A stretch of DNA of 8,075 bases from DATKSS01 sp049582065 (GCA_049582065.1 JBAUTF010000110.1:1-8075), one strand, 5' to 3'. Numbered from the stretch's first letter, positions 1-6,986 are shown. Numbers and translations are program-made. The notes: generated by a model from the sequence alone, not told the origin.

Positions 1-151
1 GGAGGCCGGCGGCCTTAACCCCGGCGTCGGTGACGAGCAGGGGGCGGCGCATGCCGAGGAGGCTCGCCTCGTTGCCGAGCTCAGCGATGGCGCCGAGACG
101 CTGCACGAGGCGCGTCGGACTCTGGTAGGTGCGAAGCGTGTATTCGAGCAT
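1..151 (-). CDS. Iron-containing alcohol dehydrogenase-like protein, N-terminal 50 residues (runs off left edge)
   Basis: An open frame starts at ATG 151-149 and continues without a stop to the window edge, giving 50 complete codons. The peptide begins MLEYTLRTYQSPTRLVQRLG and later contains RRPLLVTDAGVKAAGL. This matches the N-terminal pattern of the iron-containing alcohol dehydrogenase / maleylacetate reductase superfamily: an early P-T motif, a Gly-containing strand, then a Rossmann-like strand with (L)VTD-G---AGL. An AAGGA Shine-Dalgarno element (156-160) sits four bases upstream of the ATG, which supports this start. The metal-ligand region lies outside the window, so iron binding and substrate cannot be judged. 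Family members reduce or oxidise alcohols, aldehydes or maleylacetate with NAD(P)H. It follows the permease on the same strand after a 111-base gap with two hairpins, so it may be a further gene of the catabolic cluster or a separate unit. The family call is fairly confident; the exact enzyme is unknown. Confidence 0.75.
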   Translation of the reverse strand, partial: MLEYTLRTYQSPTRLVQRLGAIAELGNEASLLGMRRPLLVTDAGVKAAGL

Positions 152-176
152 CAGGTCCTTCGGAGGCTGAGGTGGA

Positions 177-202
177 GGCCGCCGGGCCGAAGCCCGGCGG
201 CC
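177..202 (-). terminator. Perfect 11-bp hairpin with UUCG tetraloop, in the Fe-ADH leader
   Basis: Arms 177-187 and 192-202 are exact reverse complements (11 bp, all G/C). Read on the minus strand, the four-base loop is TTCG closed by a C-G pair, the very stable C(UUCG)G tetraloop. No T-run follows, so it is not a textbook intrinsic terminator. It lies between the permease stop and the Fe-ADH ribosome binding site. It could stop or attenuate transcription, protect an mRNA end, or structure the Fe-ADH leader. The structure is seen directly; the role is inferred. Confidence 0.6.
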
Positions 203-214
203 AGGAATAGGGGT

Positions 215-252
215 CCCCACGAAATCTCGGCGAAGCCTCCGATTTCGTGGGG
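215..252 (-). terminator. Perfect 12-bp hairpin just downstream of the permease stop
   Basis: Arms 215-226 (CCCCACGAAATC) and 241-252 (GATTTCGTGGGG) are exact complements. The 14-base loop (227-240) can form a small inner GGC/GCC stem. On the minus strand the hairpin begins 10 bases after the permease TAG. Position and strength fit a transcription stop or 3'-end stabiliser for the gntR-phosphoesterase-permease unit, although no T-run follows. The inner GGC-GAA-GCC loop also gives it the look of a dispersed intergenic palindromic repeat, which cannot be tested in one window. Confidence 0.6.
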
Positions 253-262
253 ATTCAAACTG

Positions 263-1906
263 CTATTCAACCGGAATCTCGTGGTGGATACGGCGCAGGT
301 CGATGCCCTGCCGGCTCCGCACGACGCGCGCGACGACGTAGATGACGACCGCCACGACGTACGTGGCGACGAAATACCAGACCGAGCTCATGGTCGATTG
401 GAACGAGGTGTAGTACAGGTCGGTGCTGTTGAACGACCACTCGTAGAGCATGAACAGCAGGAATATCGCGGTGATCACTCCGACGATCGTGATCGTCGGT
501 ATGCCTGCAATCTTGTAGTTCGCGATCGGTGAGGCATCGTACAGGTCCTTGCGCCGCCAGGGCAAGATGACCGCTGCGATCACCGTGCCGAGGAACGTCA
601 AAGCGAGAACCGCGGTGGCGTCCAGGAAGACGCTCTGGAAGCTCGGCTTATAGGCCCAGACCGCGCTCACCACGACGGAGGGCACGATCATCAGCACCAG
701 CGAGCCGTACGGGACTCGGCGCGTTGCCGAGATGTTGGCGGCCCAGGATGGCAGCACGCGGTCGAAGGCCGCCGCGAAGATCACGCGCGTCGACGACAGG
801 AAGAGTGTGCCCGCCCAGCCGAAGAACCACAGGCCCATGACGATGATCAGGGCCGCCTGGAACAGGTGGTTGTCGACCAGCCAGCCGGCAAACATGACCG
901 GGTACGGCCAGGTCCCGACCGGCGCGGCGCCTGCGTACCAGGCGGCGTTGGCCGCGTTGTAGAACTGCCAACCCATGGTCTTGACCATGAGGATGAGAAC
1001 GACCACGACCAGCGCAACCGTGACCCACAGGCCGTAGAACATGCTCCAGAACGGCTTGCGGACGTCCTTGGCTCCGCGGACCTCGCCATAGAGGGTCGCG
1101 CCCCAGTTGGGCCAGAGCATGTAGAAAGCCAGCCACGGCATGAGAAGAAAGACCGGACCCAGTGAGAAGTAGCTGAAGTTGTGTGCCACGTAGCCCGCCT
1201 TGGTCCCGGCGTCGATCGTCTTCTGGTACGCGTCTCCGGTGACACCGAAGAGCGACGAGGCCTCCCGGTTGAACGCGTCGTGGAAGTTCTGCTGGCTGGC
1301 GAACAGCAGCAGCAGGATGACGACGGCCAGGCCGACGAGGCCGATCCAGAAGCAGACCTTCTGAATTCGCGCGTAGGTTTCCATGCCCAGCGTTACGACC
1401 ACGCTGACGAAGGCGAGCACGAACAGGCAGCTGACGAAAACGCCCGTCTGGCTCGTGAAGAAAGTGGCCACGTTCGACCAGCCGAGCGTGTACGCGAGCG
1501 GTAAGAAGAACTGGACATTGAGGATGTTCGCGTAGATCGGCGCCCAGAGAAACAGCGTGAACCACCAACCGGTGATGGACAAAACGAAGCCCAGGCCGCC
1601 GCCGAGAACGCGACTCTGCCACGCATAGTCGCCGCCCGTTCGGGGCATCACGCTCACCAACATCGCGTAGGTGATGACGAGGAACGTGGCCAGCACCCCG
1701 AAGATCAGGATCGCCGCGACTAGCTGACCGTCCGGCACCGTGTAGACGAACGACATGCCGTACAGGCCGAGCGTGATCAGGTTGACCGACCAGAACGAAT
1801 AGACGAAGGCGTCGAATGTCGACCACGACTTGACCAGACCGGTCGCGTTGCGCAGGAACAGCCCCGGTCTGGCGGCTCCCCCCGAACCCATCGTGGTATC
1901 GGCCAT
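263..1906 (-). CDS. APC-superfamily amino acid/amine permease
   Basis: This 547-residue inner-membrane protein has about 12 hydrophobic segments, beginning near residues 31-55 and 61-85 and ending with a helix around 505-530 before a basic tail (RVVRSRQGIDLRRIHHEIP). The MPRTGGDYAW stretch (residues 87-96) is the P-x-(S/T)-G-G-x-Y motif after TM2 typical of the amino acid-polyamine-organocation (APC) superfamily. Such proteins import amino acids or small amines by proton or sodium symport or by exchange. A strong AAGGAGG (1914-1920) lies seven bases upstream of the ATG, fixing the start. The gene begins 20 bases after the phosphoesterase stop, so the two are almost certainly co-transcribed. 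It is slightly longer than the 430-500 residues typical of APC permeases, with an extended loop around residues 205-250. Its substrate cannot be read from sequence; the neighbourhood suggests a methylated amine or amino-alcohol-derived compound, which is inference. Confidence 0.9.
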   Translation of the reverse strand: MADTTMGSGGAARPGLFLRNATGLVKSWSTFDAFVYSFWSVNLITLGLYGMSFVYTVPDGQLVAAILIFGVLATFLVITYAMLVSVMPRTGGDYAWQSRVLGGGLGFVLSITGWWFTLFLWAPIYANILNVQFFLPLAYTLGWSNVATFFTSQTGVFVSCLFVLAFVSVVVTLGMETYARIQKVCFWIGLVGLAVVILLLLFASQQNFHDAFNREASSLFGVTGDAYQKTIDAGTKAGYVAHNFSYFSLGPVFLLMPWLAFYMLWPNWGATLYGEVRGAKDVRKPFWSMFYGLWVTVALVVVVLILMVKTMGWQFYNAANAAWYAGAAPVGTWPYPVMFAGWLVDNHLFQAALIIVMGLWFFGWAGTLFLSSTRVIFAAAFDRVLPSWAANISATRRVPYGSLVLMIVPSVVVSAVWAYKPSFQSVFLDATAVLALTFLGTVIAAVILPWRRKDLYDASPIANYKIAGIPTITIVGVITAIFLLFMLYEWSFNSTDLYYTSFQSTMSSVWYFVATYVVAVVIYVVARVVRSRQGIDLRRIHHEIPVE

Positions 1907-1926
1907 GTTGCTTCCTCCTTACCTCT

Positions 1927-2862
1927 TCATCCGTTGACCAGCTGGTAGCTCTTGATGCCCTTCTTGGCATCCAGTTGGATGATCGCGCCCATCAGCATTC
2001 CCTCCTCGTAGGCGCTCCCCGGGTTGATCGAGAGCGTCTTCCCGATCTTCACGGCCCCCTTGCTCTCGTGGATGTGGCCGTGCAGCGACAGCAGCGGCTG
2101 GTGGTGTTCGATGGCCTCGCGAACAGCGGTCGAGCCGACCGGGCGCAGCGCCCGGCCGCCGTGCAGGAGCTTCAGGTCGGCGTCGATGGCGGGCGCCTCG
2201 TCAAGGCCCGACTTGTAGGGCGGGCAGTGGAGGTTGAAGATCGCGCGCGACGGGTCTTTGACCTGGCTCGCCATCGCCTCGATACGCTCCGCCAGCTTGT
2301 CCTCCGCTTCCTCGCGATGCGTGTTCCACGGGGTGTGGTTCGACCAGCCGGTGGAGATCATGGTGAACCCGTCGATCTCGACTGCTCGACCTTCGCCCAG
2401 CTCCACCAGCTCCGCCCGCAGTACGACGTCGTCGACCTCCATCTCGTCGTCGTTGCCGGGACAGACGAAGCAGCGGATCCCGGTGCCGCGCAGCTTCTCG
2501 CCGGCCAGGTTCATCCAGCGTTCGACCCCGGCGAGCATCACCTCCTGGAAGCACTCGGCCCGCTTGGATGCGTCAGCATCGAGCTCGTGCAGGCGCTCGA
2601 CGCTCATCTGCAGCGGGTAGTAGCCCTTGCGCCGGATGTTGGCCTCGACCTCGGCCACCTGCTCGGCCGCGACCTCCTGGTGCTCGCCGCCGAGCGCGAC
2701 CGTATAGTGGCCGTTCTCCTGCACGATCGGGACGATCGCCTTGCCGGTCATGTCGCCGCCGCAGATCAGTACGTCAGCGTCATAGAACTTGGCCGCGTTC
2801 AAGAATTTCCGCCAGCAGGTCTCGGATCCGTGCAGGTCGGTCGCGAAGAAGACTTTTGGCAT
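1927..2862 (-). CDS. Calcineurin-like metallophosphoesterase
   Basis: This 311-residue protein carries all the metal-site motifs of the calcineurin-like phosphoesterase fold in order: D-L-H (D9, H11), G-G-D (35-37), G-N-D (136-138), a His in NLHCPP (H212) and G-H-I-H (262-265). The complete set argues for an active dinuclear-metal hydrolase acting on phosphomonoesters or phosphodiesters, probably cytoplasmic since no signal peptide is visible. About 100 residues separate GGD from GND, a long and mostly charged, helix-like insert (roughly 40-130) that makes the protein larger than compact YfcE-type enzymes (about 180 residues). The ATG at 2862 follows the GntR stop by 13 bases with only a weak AAGAG-like ribosome site, so translation may be coupled to gntR. 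The permease follows after 20 bases. The substrate is unknown; the kinase-like gene nearby makes a phospho-amino-alcohol or its diester a reasonable guess. The family call is firm and the substrate is not. Confidence 0.9.
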   Translation of the reverse strand: MPKVFFATDLHGSETCWRKFLNAAKFYDADVLICGGDMTGKAIVPIVQENGHYTVALGGEHQEVAAEQVAEVEANIRRKGYYPLQMSVERLHELDADASKRAECFQEVMLAGVERWMNLAGEKLRGTGIRCFVCPGNDDEMEVDDVVLRAELVELGEGRAVEIDGFTMISTGWSNHTPWNTHREEAEDKLAERIEAMASQVKDPSRAIFNLHCPPYKSGLDEAPAIDADLKLLHGGRALRPVGSTAVREAIEHHQPLLSLHGHIHESKGAVKIGKTLSINPGSAYEEGMLMGAIIQLDAKKGIKSYQLVNG

Positions 2863-2875
2863 CAGCTCTTACCGA

Positions 2876-3568
2876 TTACCTCTCCACCAGCTCTTTTCGG
2901 ATCTCGCGCTCGAAGCCGACCACGTGCCGCCGCATGATGTCCTCGGCTTCGGCTCCGTCGCCCGCGAGCACTGCTTTCAAGAGCCGGACGTGCTCGTCGA
3001 CGGCCTCGCGCAGGCGCACGCCGCTGTCGAGCACCAGGTACCAGAGCCGCAGGCTCAGGTTGAAGTACCGCTCCAGCGTCGCCTCGAGGAAGGTGTTGCG
3101 CGCGGCCCTGTAGACGAGGCGGTGGACCTGCTGGTCCAGCTCCATCAGCTGCCGCTGGTCGGTGACGCCGCCGTTCTCCAGGACGTCCAGCAGCTGCTCG
3201 ATCGACCCGCGGTCGGCGGCAGCGAGCTTCTCCGCCGCGAGGCGGGCCGCGTGAGCCTCGAGCACGACGCGCACCTCGGTGATGCGCGCGAGGTCGGTGA
3301 TGTTGACGTCCGCGACAAACGTGCCGCGGTGTGGAACGGATCGCACCAGGTTCTCTCGCGCCAGCCGCTGCAGCGCCTCGCGGATGGGTGTCCGGCCGAT
3401 CTGCAGCTCCTCTCGCAGCCGGCCCTCGTTGACCACCGAACCGGGCGGCATGTCGAGGCAGATGATCCGGTCGCGGATCCTCAAGTAGGCTTCTTCGCCT
3501 TGCGAGCGGGCGGCCTCCACAGGCTCGACGGCAGGCCTGACCCGAGTCGTTGAAGCCACCCCAGGCAT
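2876..3568 (-). CDS. GntR-family transcriptional regulator, FadR/FCD type
   Basis: Numbered from ATG 3568-3566, this is a 230-residue DNA-binding regulator. Residues about 22-88 form the GntR winged helix-turn-helix, with the recognition signature GRTPIREALQRL (58-69) and the wing VPHRGTFVADV. Residues about 95-225 are the all-helical FCD ligand domain, with the D-x3-H pair (D145, H149) and H193 and H215, the pattern that binds a metal and often a carboxylate effector. The frame stays open upstream to a TTG at 3679, but that codon lies inside a hairpin and a likely -35 element. The ATG at 3568 has GGAGG only two bases away; a GTG at 3559 would be spaced better (11 bases) and is the alternative. 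It heads a unit with the phosphoesterase and permease. It probably senses a cluster substrate or product and controls its own promoter and perhaps the dehydrogenase operon; that role is inferred from position. Confidence 0.9.
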   Translation of the reverse strand: MPGVASTTRVRPAVEPVEAARSQGEEAYLRIRDRIICLDMPPGSVVNEGRLREELQIGRTPIREALQRLARENLVRSVPHRGTFVADVNITDLARITEVRVVLEAHAARLAAEKLAAADRGSIEQLLDVLENGGVTDQRQLMELDQQVHRLVYRAARNTFLEATLERYFNLSLRLWYLVLDSGVRLREAVDEHVRLLKAVLAGDGAEAEDIMRRHVVGFEREIRKELVER

Positions 3569-3622
3569 CCCCTCCAATTCCGAAGGCGCCCTGAACGCCC
3601 CGGCCCACGGATGCTCGCCCAA

Positions 3623-3645
3623 CCGATATGCGAGCGATATACCGG
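3623..3645 (-). promoter_or_regulatory. Candidate GntR operator: 11-bp-spaced direct repeat / imperfect palindrome
   Basis: CGATAT occurs twice, at 3624-3629 and 3635-3640, exactly 11 bp (about one helical turn) apart. The same stretch is also an imperfect palindrome: CCGATAT (3623-3629) against ATACCGG (3639-3645), matching at 6 of 7 positions. It is the most A/T-rich patch in the gap and lies just downstream of the predicted -10, where a bound repressor would block initiation. GntR/FCD proteins bind short palindromes as dimers. Its assignment to this regulator is inference. Confidence 0.45.
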
Positions 3646-3650
3646 CGCGA

Positions 3651-3679
3651 ACCGTAGCACCACCCGGATCGCCCGTCAA
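3651..3679 (-). promoter_or_regulatory. Sigma-70-type promoter for gntR-phosphoesterase-permease
   Basis: On the minus strand, TTGACG (3679-3674) is followed after exactly 17 bases by TACGGT (3656-3651). This is a near-consensus -35 (5 of 6), optimal spacing, and a TAnnnT -10 of the kind common in high-GC bacteria. Transcription would begin near 3644, giving a leader of about 75 bases before the ATG at 3568 and placing the repeat at 3623-3645 at the start site. It implies that gntR and the two genes after it can be expressed independently of the upstream dehydrogenase-kinase pair. Confidence 0.55.
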
Positions 3680-3685
3680 ACGGGC
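3671..3685 (-). terminator. Short perfect hairpin after the kinase-like gene
   Basis: GCCCGT (3671-3676) and ACGGGC (3680-3685) are exact complements around a three-base loop, starting six bases after the phosphotransferase TGA. No T-run follows. It may mark the 3' end of the dehydrogenase-kinase mRNA. It contains the predicted -35 hexamer of the next promoter, so terminator and promoter would share DNA. Its stem is short, so terminator activity is uncertain. Confidence 0.4.
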
Positions 3686-3691
3686 ACGTTG

Positions 3692-4597
3692 TCAGGCTCC
3701 GGCTTCGGCCATCCAGCGCTGGAGGCGGTCTGAGCGCAGGACCTCCAGAGCGCGCTCCCAGCGGCCGGTGTAGTAGCCGCGGAAGTCGAAATCGACGGCC
3801 GAGATTCTGGCCTGGATCGCGCCCCAGAGCGTCCAGCCGACGTCCGACATGAGCGCGAAGAGGTTCATGCGGGCCAGCTGCCTCTCGTCGCGCCGTCCGA
3901 AATAGGCCAGGCACAGGGCGGCCCGCAGCTCCTGGTCGAACTCCGCCTCCTGCGCTGTGTTGCCGAGGTCGAAACAGGGGTCGTTGTTGCCGCTCAGTTC
4001 GAAGTCGACGATGCGAAGAGCCGTGCCGTCGTCAATGAAGTTCTCGCACAGGAGGTCGTTGTGACATGGTCGCGTGGGGAGGGCGGCGGCTCCCACCGCG
4101 CGCTCGATCTCCTCGACGGTCTGCAGCCAGTCGCGGTAGCCGTCTGGGATGGCGACCTGGTGCTCGTCGACGATGCCCAGGTAGTACTCGACGAGGCGGA
4201 ACATGTTGAAGTCGTGCAGAAAGCGCGGCGCCGAGTGGAGCCGGTGGAACGACCCGGCCATGCGCGCTGCCATCTGCTCCGACTGCAGCGTGCGCGCCGA
4301 CATCGTGGGGCCGGGGATGAACTCGAGGACCATGACGTCGAGGTCCGGGACGTGCTCGAGCACGCGCGGGCCGATGCCGGTGCTGGCGGCGGCCCTGGTG
4401 TTGTACACCTCGTTCGCGCGGTCAATCGAAAGCAACTCCGTCGACTGGCCGGGCAGGCGCATCACGTAGCGCTCGCCGCCGAATTCGACCAGGTAGTTCT
4501 CGTTGGTCATGCCGCCCGAAAGCGGGCTGATGGCGATCTCCCGGCCTCTCCACAGCGCGACTTGCGCCGCGGCAGCCTCAGCCCGCGTGCTTGACAA
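3692..4597 (-). CDS. Choline/ethanolamine kinase-like phosphotransferase (LicA/APH fold)
   Basis: This 301-residue cytoplasmic kinase-fold protein has an N-lobe reading LSGGMTNENYLV (26-37) and YVMRLPG (44-50), followed by SIDRANEVYNTRAA, the arrangement of choline/ethanolamine kinases and LicA-type proteins. The C-lobe has the catalytic HNDLLCEN (179-186; Brenner motif with D181 and N186), DFE (198-200) for magnesium, and D206/D210 in the NNDPCFDLGN stretch. All catalytic positions are present, so activity is likely. Relatives phosphorylate choline, ethanolamine, thiamine or similar hydroxylated small molecules with ATP. The only reasonable start is TTG 4597-4595, since no ATG/GTG/TTG lies between it and the N-lobe motif. 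It overlaps the upstream dehydrogenase gene by 20 bases and has a weak ribosome site, which points to translational coupling in one operon. The acceptor is unproven; an amino-alcohol fits the neighbour's amine chemistry. Confidence 0.87.
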   Translation of the reverse strand: MSSTRAEAAAAQVALWRGREIAISPLSGGMTNENYLVEFGGERYVMRLPGQSTELLSIDRANEVYNTRAAASTGIGPRVLEHVPDLDVMVLEFIPGPTMSARTLQSEQMAARMAGSFHRLHSAPRFLHDFNMFRLVEYYLGIVDEHQVAIPDGYRDWLQTVEEIERAVGAAALPTRPCHNDLLCENFIDDGTALRIVDFELSGNNDPCFDLGNTAQEAEFDQELRAALCLAYFGRRDERQLARMNLFALMSDVGWTLWGAIQARISAVDFDFRGYYTGRWERALEVLRSDRLQRWMAEAGA

Positions 4598-6986
4598 CGT
4601 TCTGCTTCGCCAGCGCAGCGTCCGGCGTGACCGTCGCCGGGACCATCTTCCCGAAGACCTCGACGGCGACCTCTGCGCCGGGCGTGATCTCGATCGGGAG
4701 ATATGAGTACGCCAGGTTCCGTCTCAAAGTGAATCCATAGGCGCAGCTGCGCAGCCGTCCGGTGACGCGGCCCTCGTGATGGACGGCTTCACCGCCATAG
4801 ATCGGTATGTAGTCCTCGCTGCCGACGGCGAGGGTGCGCAGGCGCCGCCCGATGTCGCGCGGAATGTCCGGCCACTTTCCGCGGCCTACGCAAAAGCCGA
4901 GCCCGGCCTCGAATGGCGTGTCCAGCAAGCCCATGTCGGTGCCGTAGTAGCGGTAGCCCTTCTCCATGCGCAGCGAGTCGAGCACGCGATAACCACCTGG
5001 CGTGATGCCAAAGTCGCGGCCCGCATCGACGAGGCGGTCCCAAACCTGCACGGCCCATGCCGGGTCGACGTAGAGCTCCCACCCCAGCTCGCCGACGTAG
5101 GTCACGCGCTGTGCGACCACCCTGGCGCCCCCTACCGAGATCCCACGCGCCTGCATGAATGGAAAGCCGTTGTCCGACAGGTCGGTTGCAACGTCATGTC
5201 GCGTGACGCGCTCCATCACGTCGCGCGAACTAGGTCCCCAGATGCCGATCACCGCGAGCTCGTCAGACGATTCGTGGAGCTCTACCGGCGCATCGCTCTC
5301 TCTCTGCCGCAGGCGCAGCCAGCCGAGGTCGCTGTTCACGTACCCGGCCCCGGTTACGAGCCGGAAGTGATCGCCCGTAAGACGCGTGATGGTGACATCG
5401 GCCGCGATGCCGCCGTTGTCTTCCAGCAGCTGCGTGTATATGACGCTTCCCACGGGCCGGTCGATCACGTTACCCGCGACGCGCTCCAGCAACGCCACCG
5501 CGCCTGGACCGGTGATCTCGATCTTTCCGAATGAGCTCATGTCGATGATGCCGACCCGCTCGCGAAAGGCGCGGTGCTCCTCAGCGAGGCGATTGAAATA
5601 GGGCGGCCGCGTCCAGCCGAACCGGCGCTGGTCAGCGCCCGCTCGGCGCCACGGCTCGCCGGGCTCGAAATAGTCGGGCCGCTCCCACCCGTGCTTCGCG
5701 CCGAACACCGCACCCAGGTCCTGGCTGCGCTCGTGCAGGGCGCTCGTCCGCCTCGGTCGGCCCCACTCGTCTGAGTCGTACGGGTAGCGGAGGTAGTAGT
5801 AGTACCTGTAGGCCTCGCGCGCGAGCTCGGCCGCGTACATGTGGTCCTGGTGCACGGGGCCGAAGCGCCACGGGCGGTACGGATGCAGGTCCAGGTCGGA
5901 CTCGCCGCCGGTGATCAGCTGCGCGAGCGAGCGACCGATGCCGCCGGCTCCCCCAAACCCGTTGAGCGAGAGGCCGGCGGCCATGTACAGGCCCGGCACC
6001 CCAGGCGCGGGGCCTACGAGCGGGTTGGAGTCGGGCGTCATGGCGTCCGGGTGGCAGACGAGCTTCACGATGCCGGCCTCGCCCATGAACGGAAACCGGC
6101 GCGCCGCGCCCGCGAGCAGCGGCTCGAAGCGCGCCTGGTCCGGGGGAAGCGAGGTGCCGGCGTGACTCCACGGGACGCCGTCGATCCAGCGGGCCACCGG
6201 GTCCGCCTCGTAGCCGCCGAGCACGACGCCGCCCGTCTCCGACTTGCCGTAGACCAGGTTGTCGGGGTCGCGAAAGCACGGCATGTCATGGGGCAGCTCG
6301 TGGCCCGGGACCGCCAGCAGGGCCGCATGCTGGTGGTCGACCGGCGTCGATACCAGCGCCACGCCCGCCATGGCCGCGACCTGAGGCGCCCAGATTCCAC
6401 CCGCGATCACCAGCACATCGGTCTCGATCCGCCCGGCATCGGTCTGCACCGCCGCCACCGCCCCGCGGTCCGAAAGCTCGATGCCGGTGACCCGCCGCTC
6501 TGTGAGCACCGTGGCACCGAGCGCCCGCGCCGCAGTGGCCAGCGCGTGCGTCGCAGTATGAGGATCCAGATGACCGTCGGTGGGGACCCAGACCGCCCCA
6601 TGCAGCGAGCGAGTGGTGATGGCCGGCATCAGGCGCTCCGCCTCGGCGGCCGACACGAGCTCCACTTCAAGGCCGATTCCCCTCGCGCGGCTGACACCGC
6701 GCTGCAGCTCCTTGAGTGACTCCGGGCTCGAGGCGAACCGCAGGCTGCCCACCGTCTCGAACACGCCGAGCTCGCGGTACAGTTCGATGCTGTAGCTGCG
6801 GAACCGCATCATCGTCGGCGACGGGTTGAACTGGGTGACGAGGCCCGCCGCGTGGCAGGTCGACCCCGACGTGAGCTGGTCCTTTTCGAGCAGCATCGTG
6901 TCCCGCCAGCCTGCCTTCGCAAGGTGATAGGCGACGCTCGCGCCGGTGATGCCGCCGCCGACCACTATCGCCCTGGCACGTTCCAC
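4578..6986 (-). CDS. FAD-dependent dimethylglycine/sarcosine dehydrogenase-like protein with GcvT folate domain
   Basis: This two-part enzyme oxidatively removes N-methyl groups and passes the one-carbon unit to tetrahydrofolate. In the 802-residue form starting at GTG 6986 (SD GAGG four bases upstream), residues 8-15 are the FAD-binding VVGGGITG with E34 at the end of the second strand. SGSTCHAAGL (40-49) contains H45, matching the His that carries covalent FAD in dimethylglycine dehydrogenase. The DAO domain runs to about 365, a linker (FAO_M-like) to about 425, then the GcvT domain (RVGIIDMSSFGKIEITGPGA at 477-496; GGIAADVTITRL near 525-536 with the conserved Asp). The signature MEKGYRYYGTDMGLLDTPFEAGLGF follows at 674-698, then the C-terminal GcvT barrel. 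A longer form from GTG 7022 adds 12 residues with a poorer ribosome site. It overlaps the kinase-like gene by 20 bases. The segment after FEAGLGFCV looks about eight residues shorter than usual. The substrate could be dimethylglycine, sarcosine or another N-methyl amine. Confidence 0.92.
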   Translation of the reverse strand: MERARAIVVGGGITGASVAYHLAKAGWRDTMLLEKDQLTSGSTCHAAGLVTQFNPSPTMMRFRSYSIELYRELGVFETVGSLRFASSPESLKELQRGVSRARGIGLEVELVSAAEAERLMPAITTRSLHGAVWVPTDGHLDPHTATHALATAARALGATVLTERRVTGIELSDRGAVAAVQTDAGRIETDVLVIAGGIWAPQVAAMAGVALVSTPVDHQHAALLAVPGHELPHDMPCFRDPDNLVYGKSETGGVVLGGYEADPVARWIDGVPWSHAGTSLPPDQARFEPLLAGAARRFPFMGEAGIVKLVCHPDAMTPDSNPLVGPAPGVPGLYMAAGLSLNGFGGAGGIGRSLAQLITGGESDLDLHPYRPWRFGPVHQDHMYAAELAREAYRYYYYLRYPYDSDEWGRPRRTSALHERSQDLGAVFGAKHGWERPDYFEPGEPWRRAGADQRRFGWTRPPYFNRLAEEHRAFRERVGIIDMSSFGKIEITGPGAVALLERVAGNVIDRPVGSVIYTQLLEDNGGIAADVTITRLTGDHFRLVTGAGYVNSDLGWLRLRQRESDAPVELHESSDELAVIGIWGPSSRDVMERVTRHDVATDLSDNGFPFMQARGISVGGARVVAQRVTYVGELGWELYVDPAWAVQVWDRLVDAGRDFGITPGGYRVLDSLRMEKGYRYYGTDMGLLDTPFEAGLGFCVGRGKWPDIPRDIGRRLRTLAVGSEDYIPIYGGEAVHHEGRVTGRLRSCAYGFTLRRNLAYSYLPIEITPGAEVAVEVFGKMVPATVTPDAALAKQNVVKHAG

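Noticed and set aside
648..1970. 440-codon minus-strand frame overlapping the permease
   Set aside because: It is an out-of-frame reading of the permease gene; the Arg/Pro-rich product has no membrane pattern or motif.
1975..2937. 320-codon plus-strand open frame antisense to the phosphoesterase
   Set aside because: It is the complement of a gene with complete catalytic motifs. Its translation is rich in R, H, V, D and L typical of GC-rich antisense frames, and shows no domain motif.
2862..3914. 350-codon minus-strand frame across gntR and the kinase-like gene
   Set aside because: It is out of frame with both motif-bearing genes and Arg/Gly/Ala-rich, and it spans the promoter gap.
5841..6719. 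292-codon plus-strand frame opposite the dehydrogenase
   Set aside because: It is a mirror of the conserved FAD domain in high-GC DNA; it has no motif and no convincing ribosome site.
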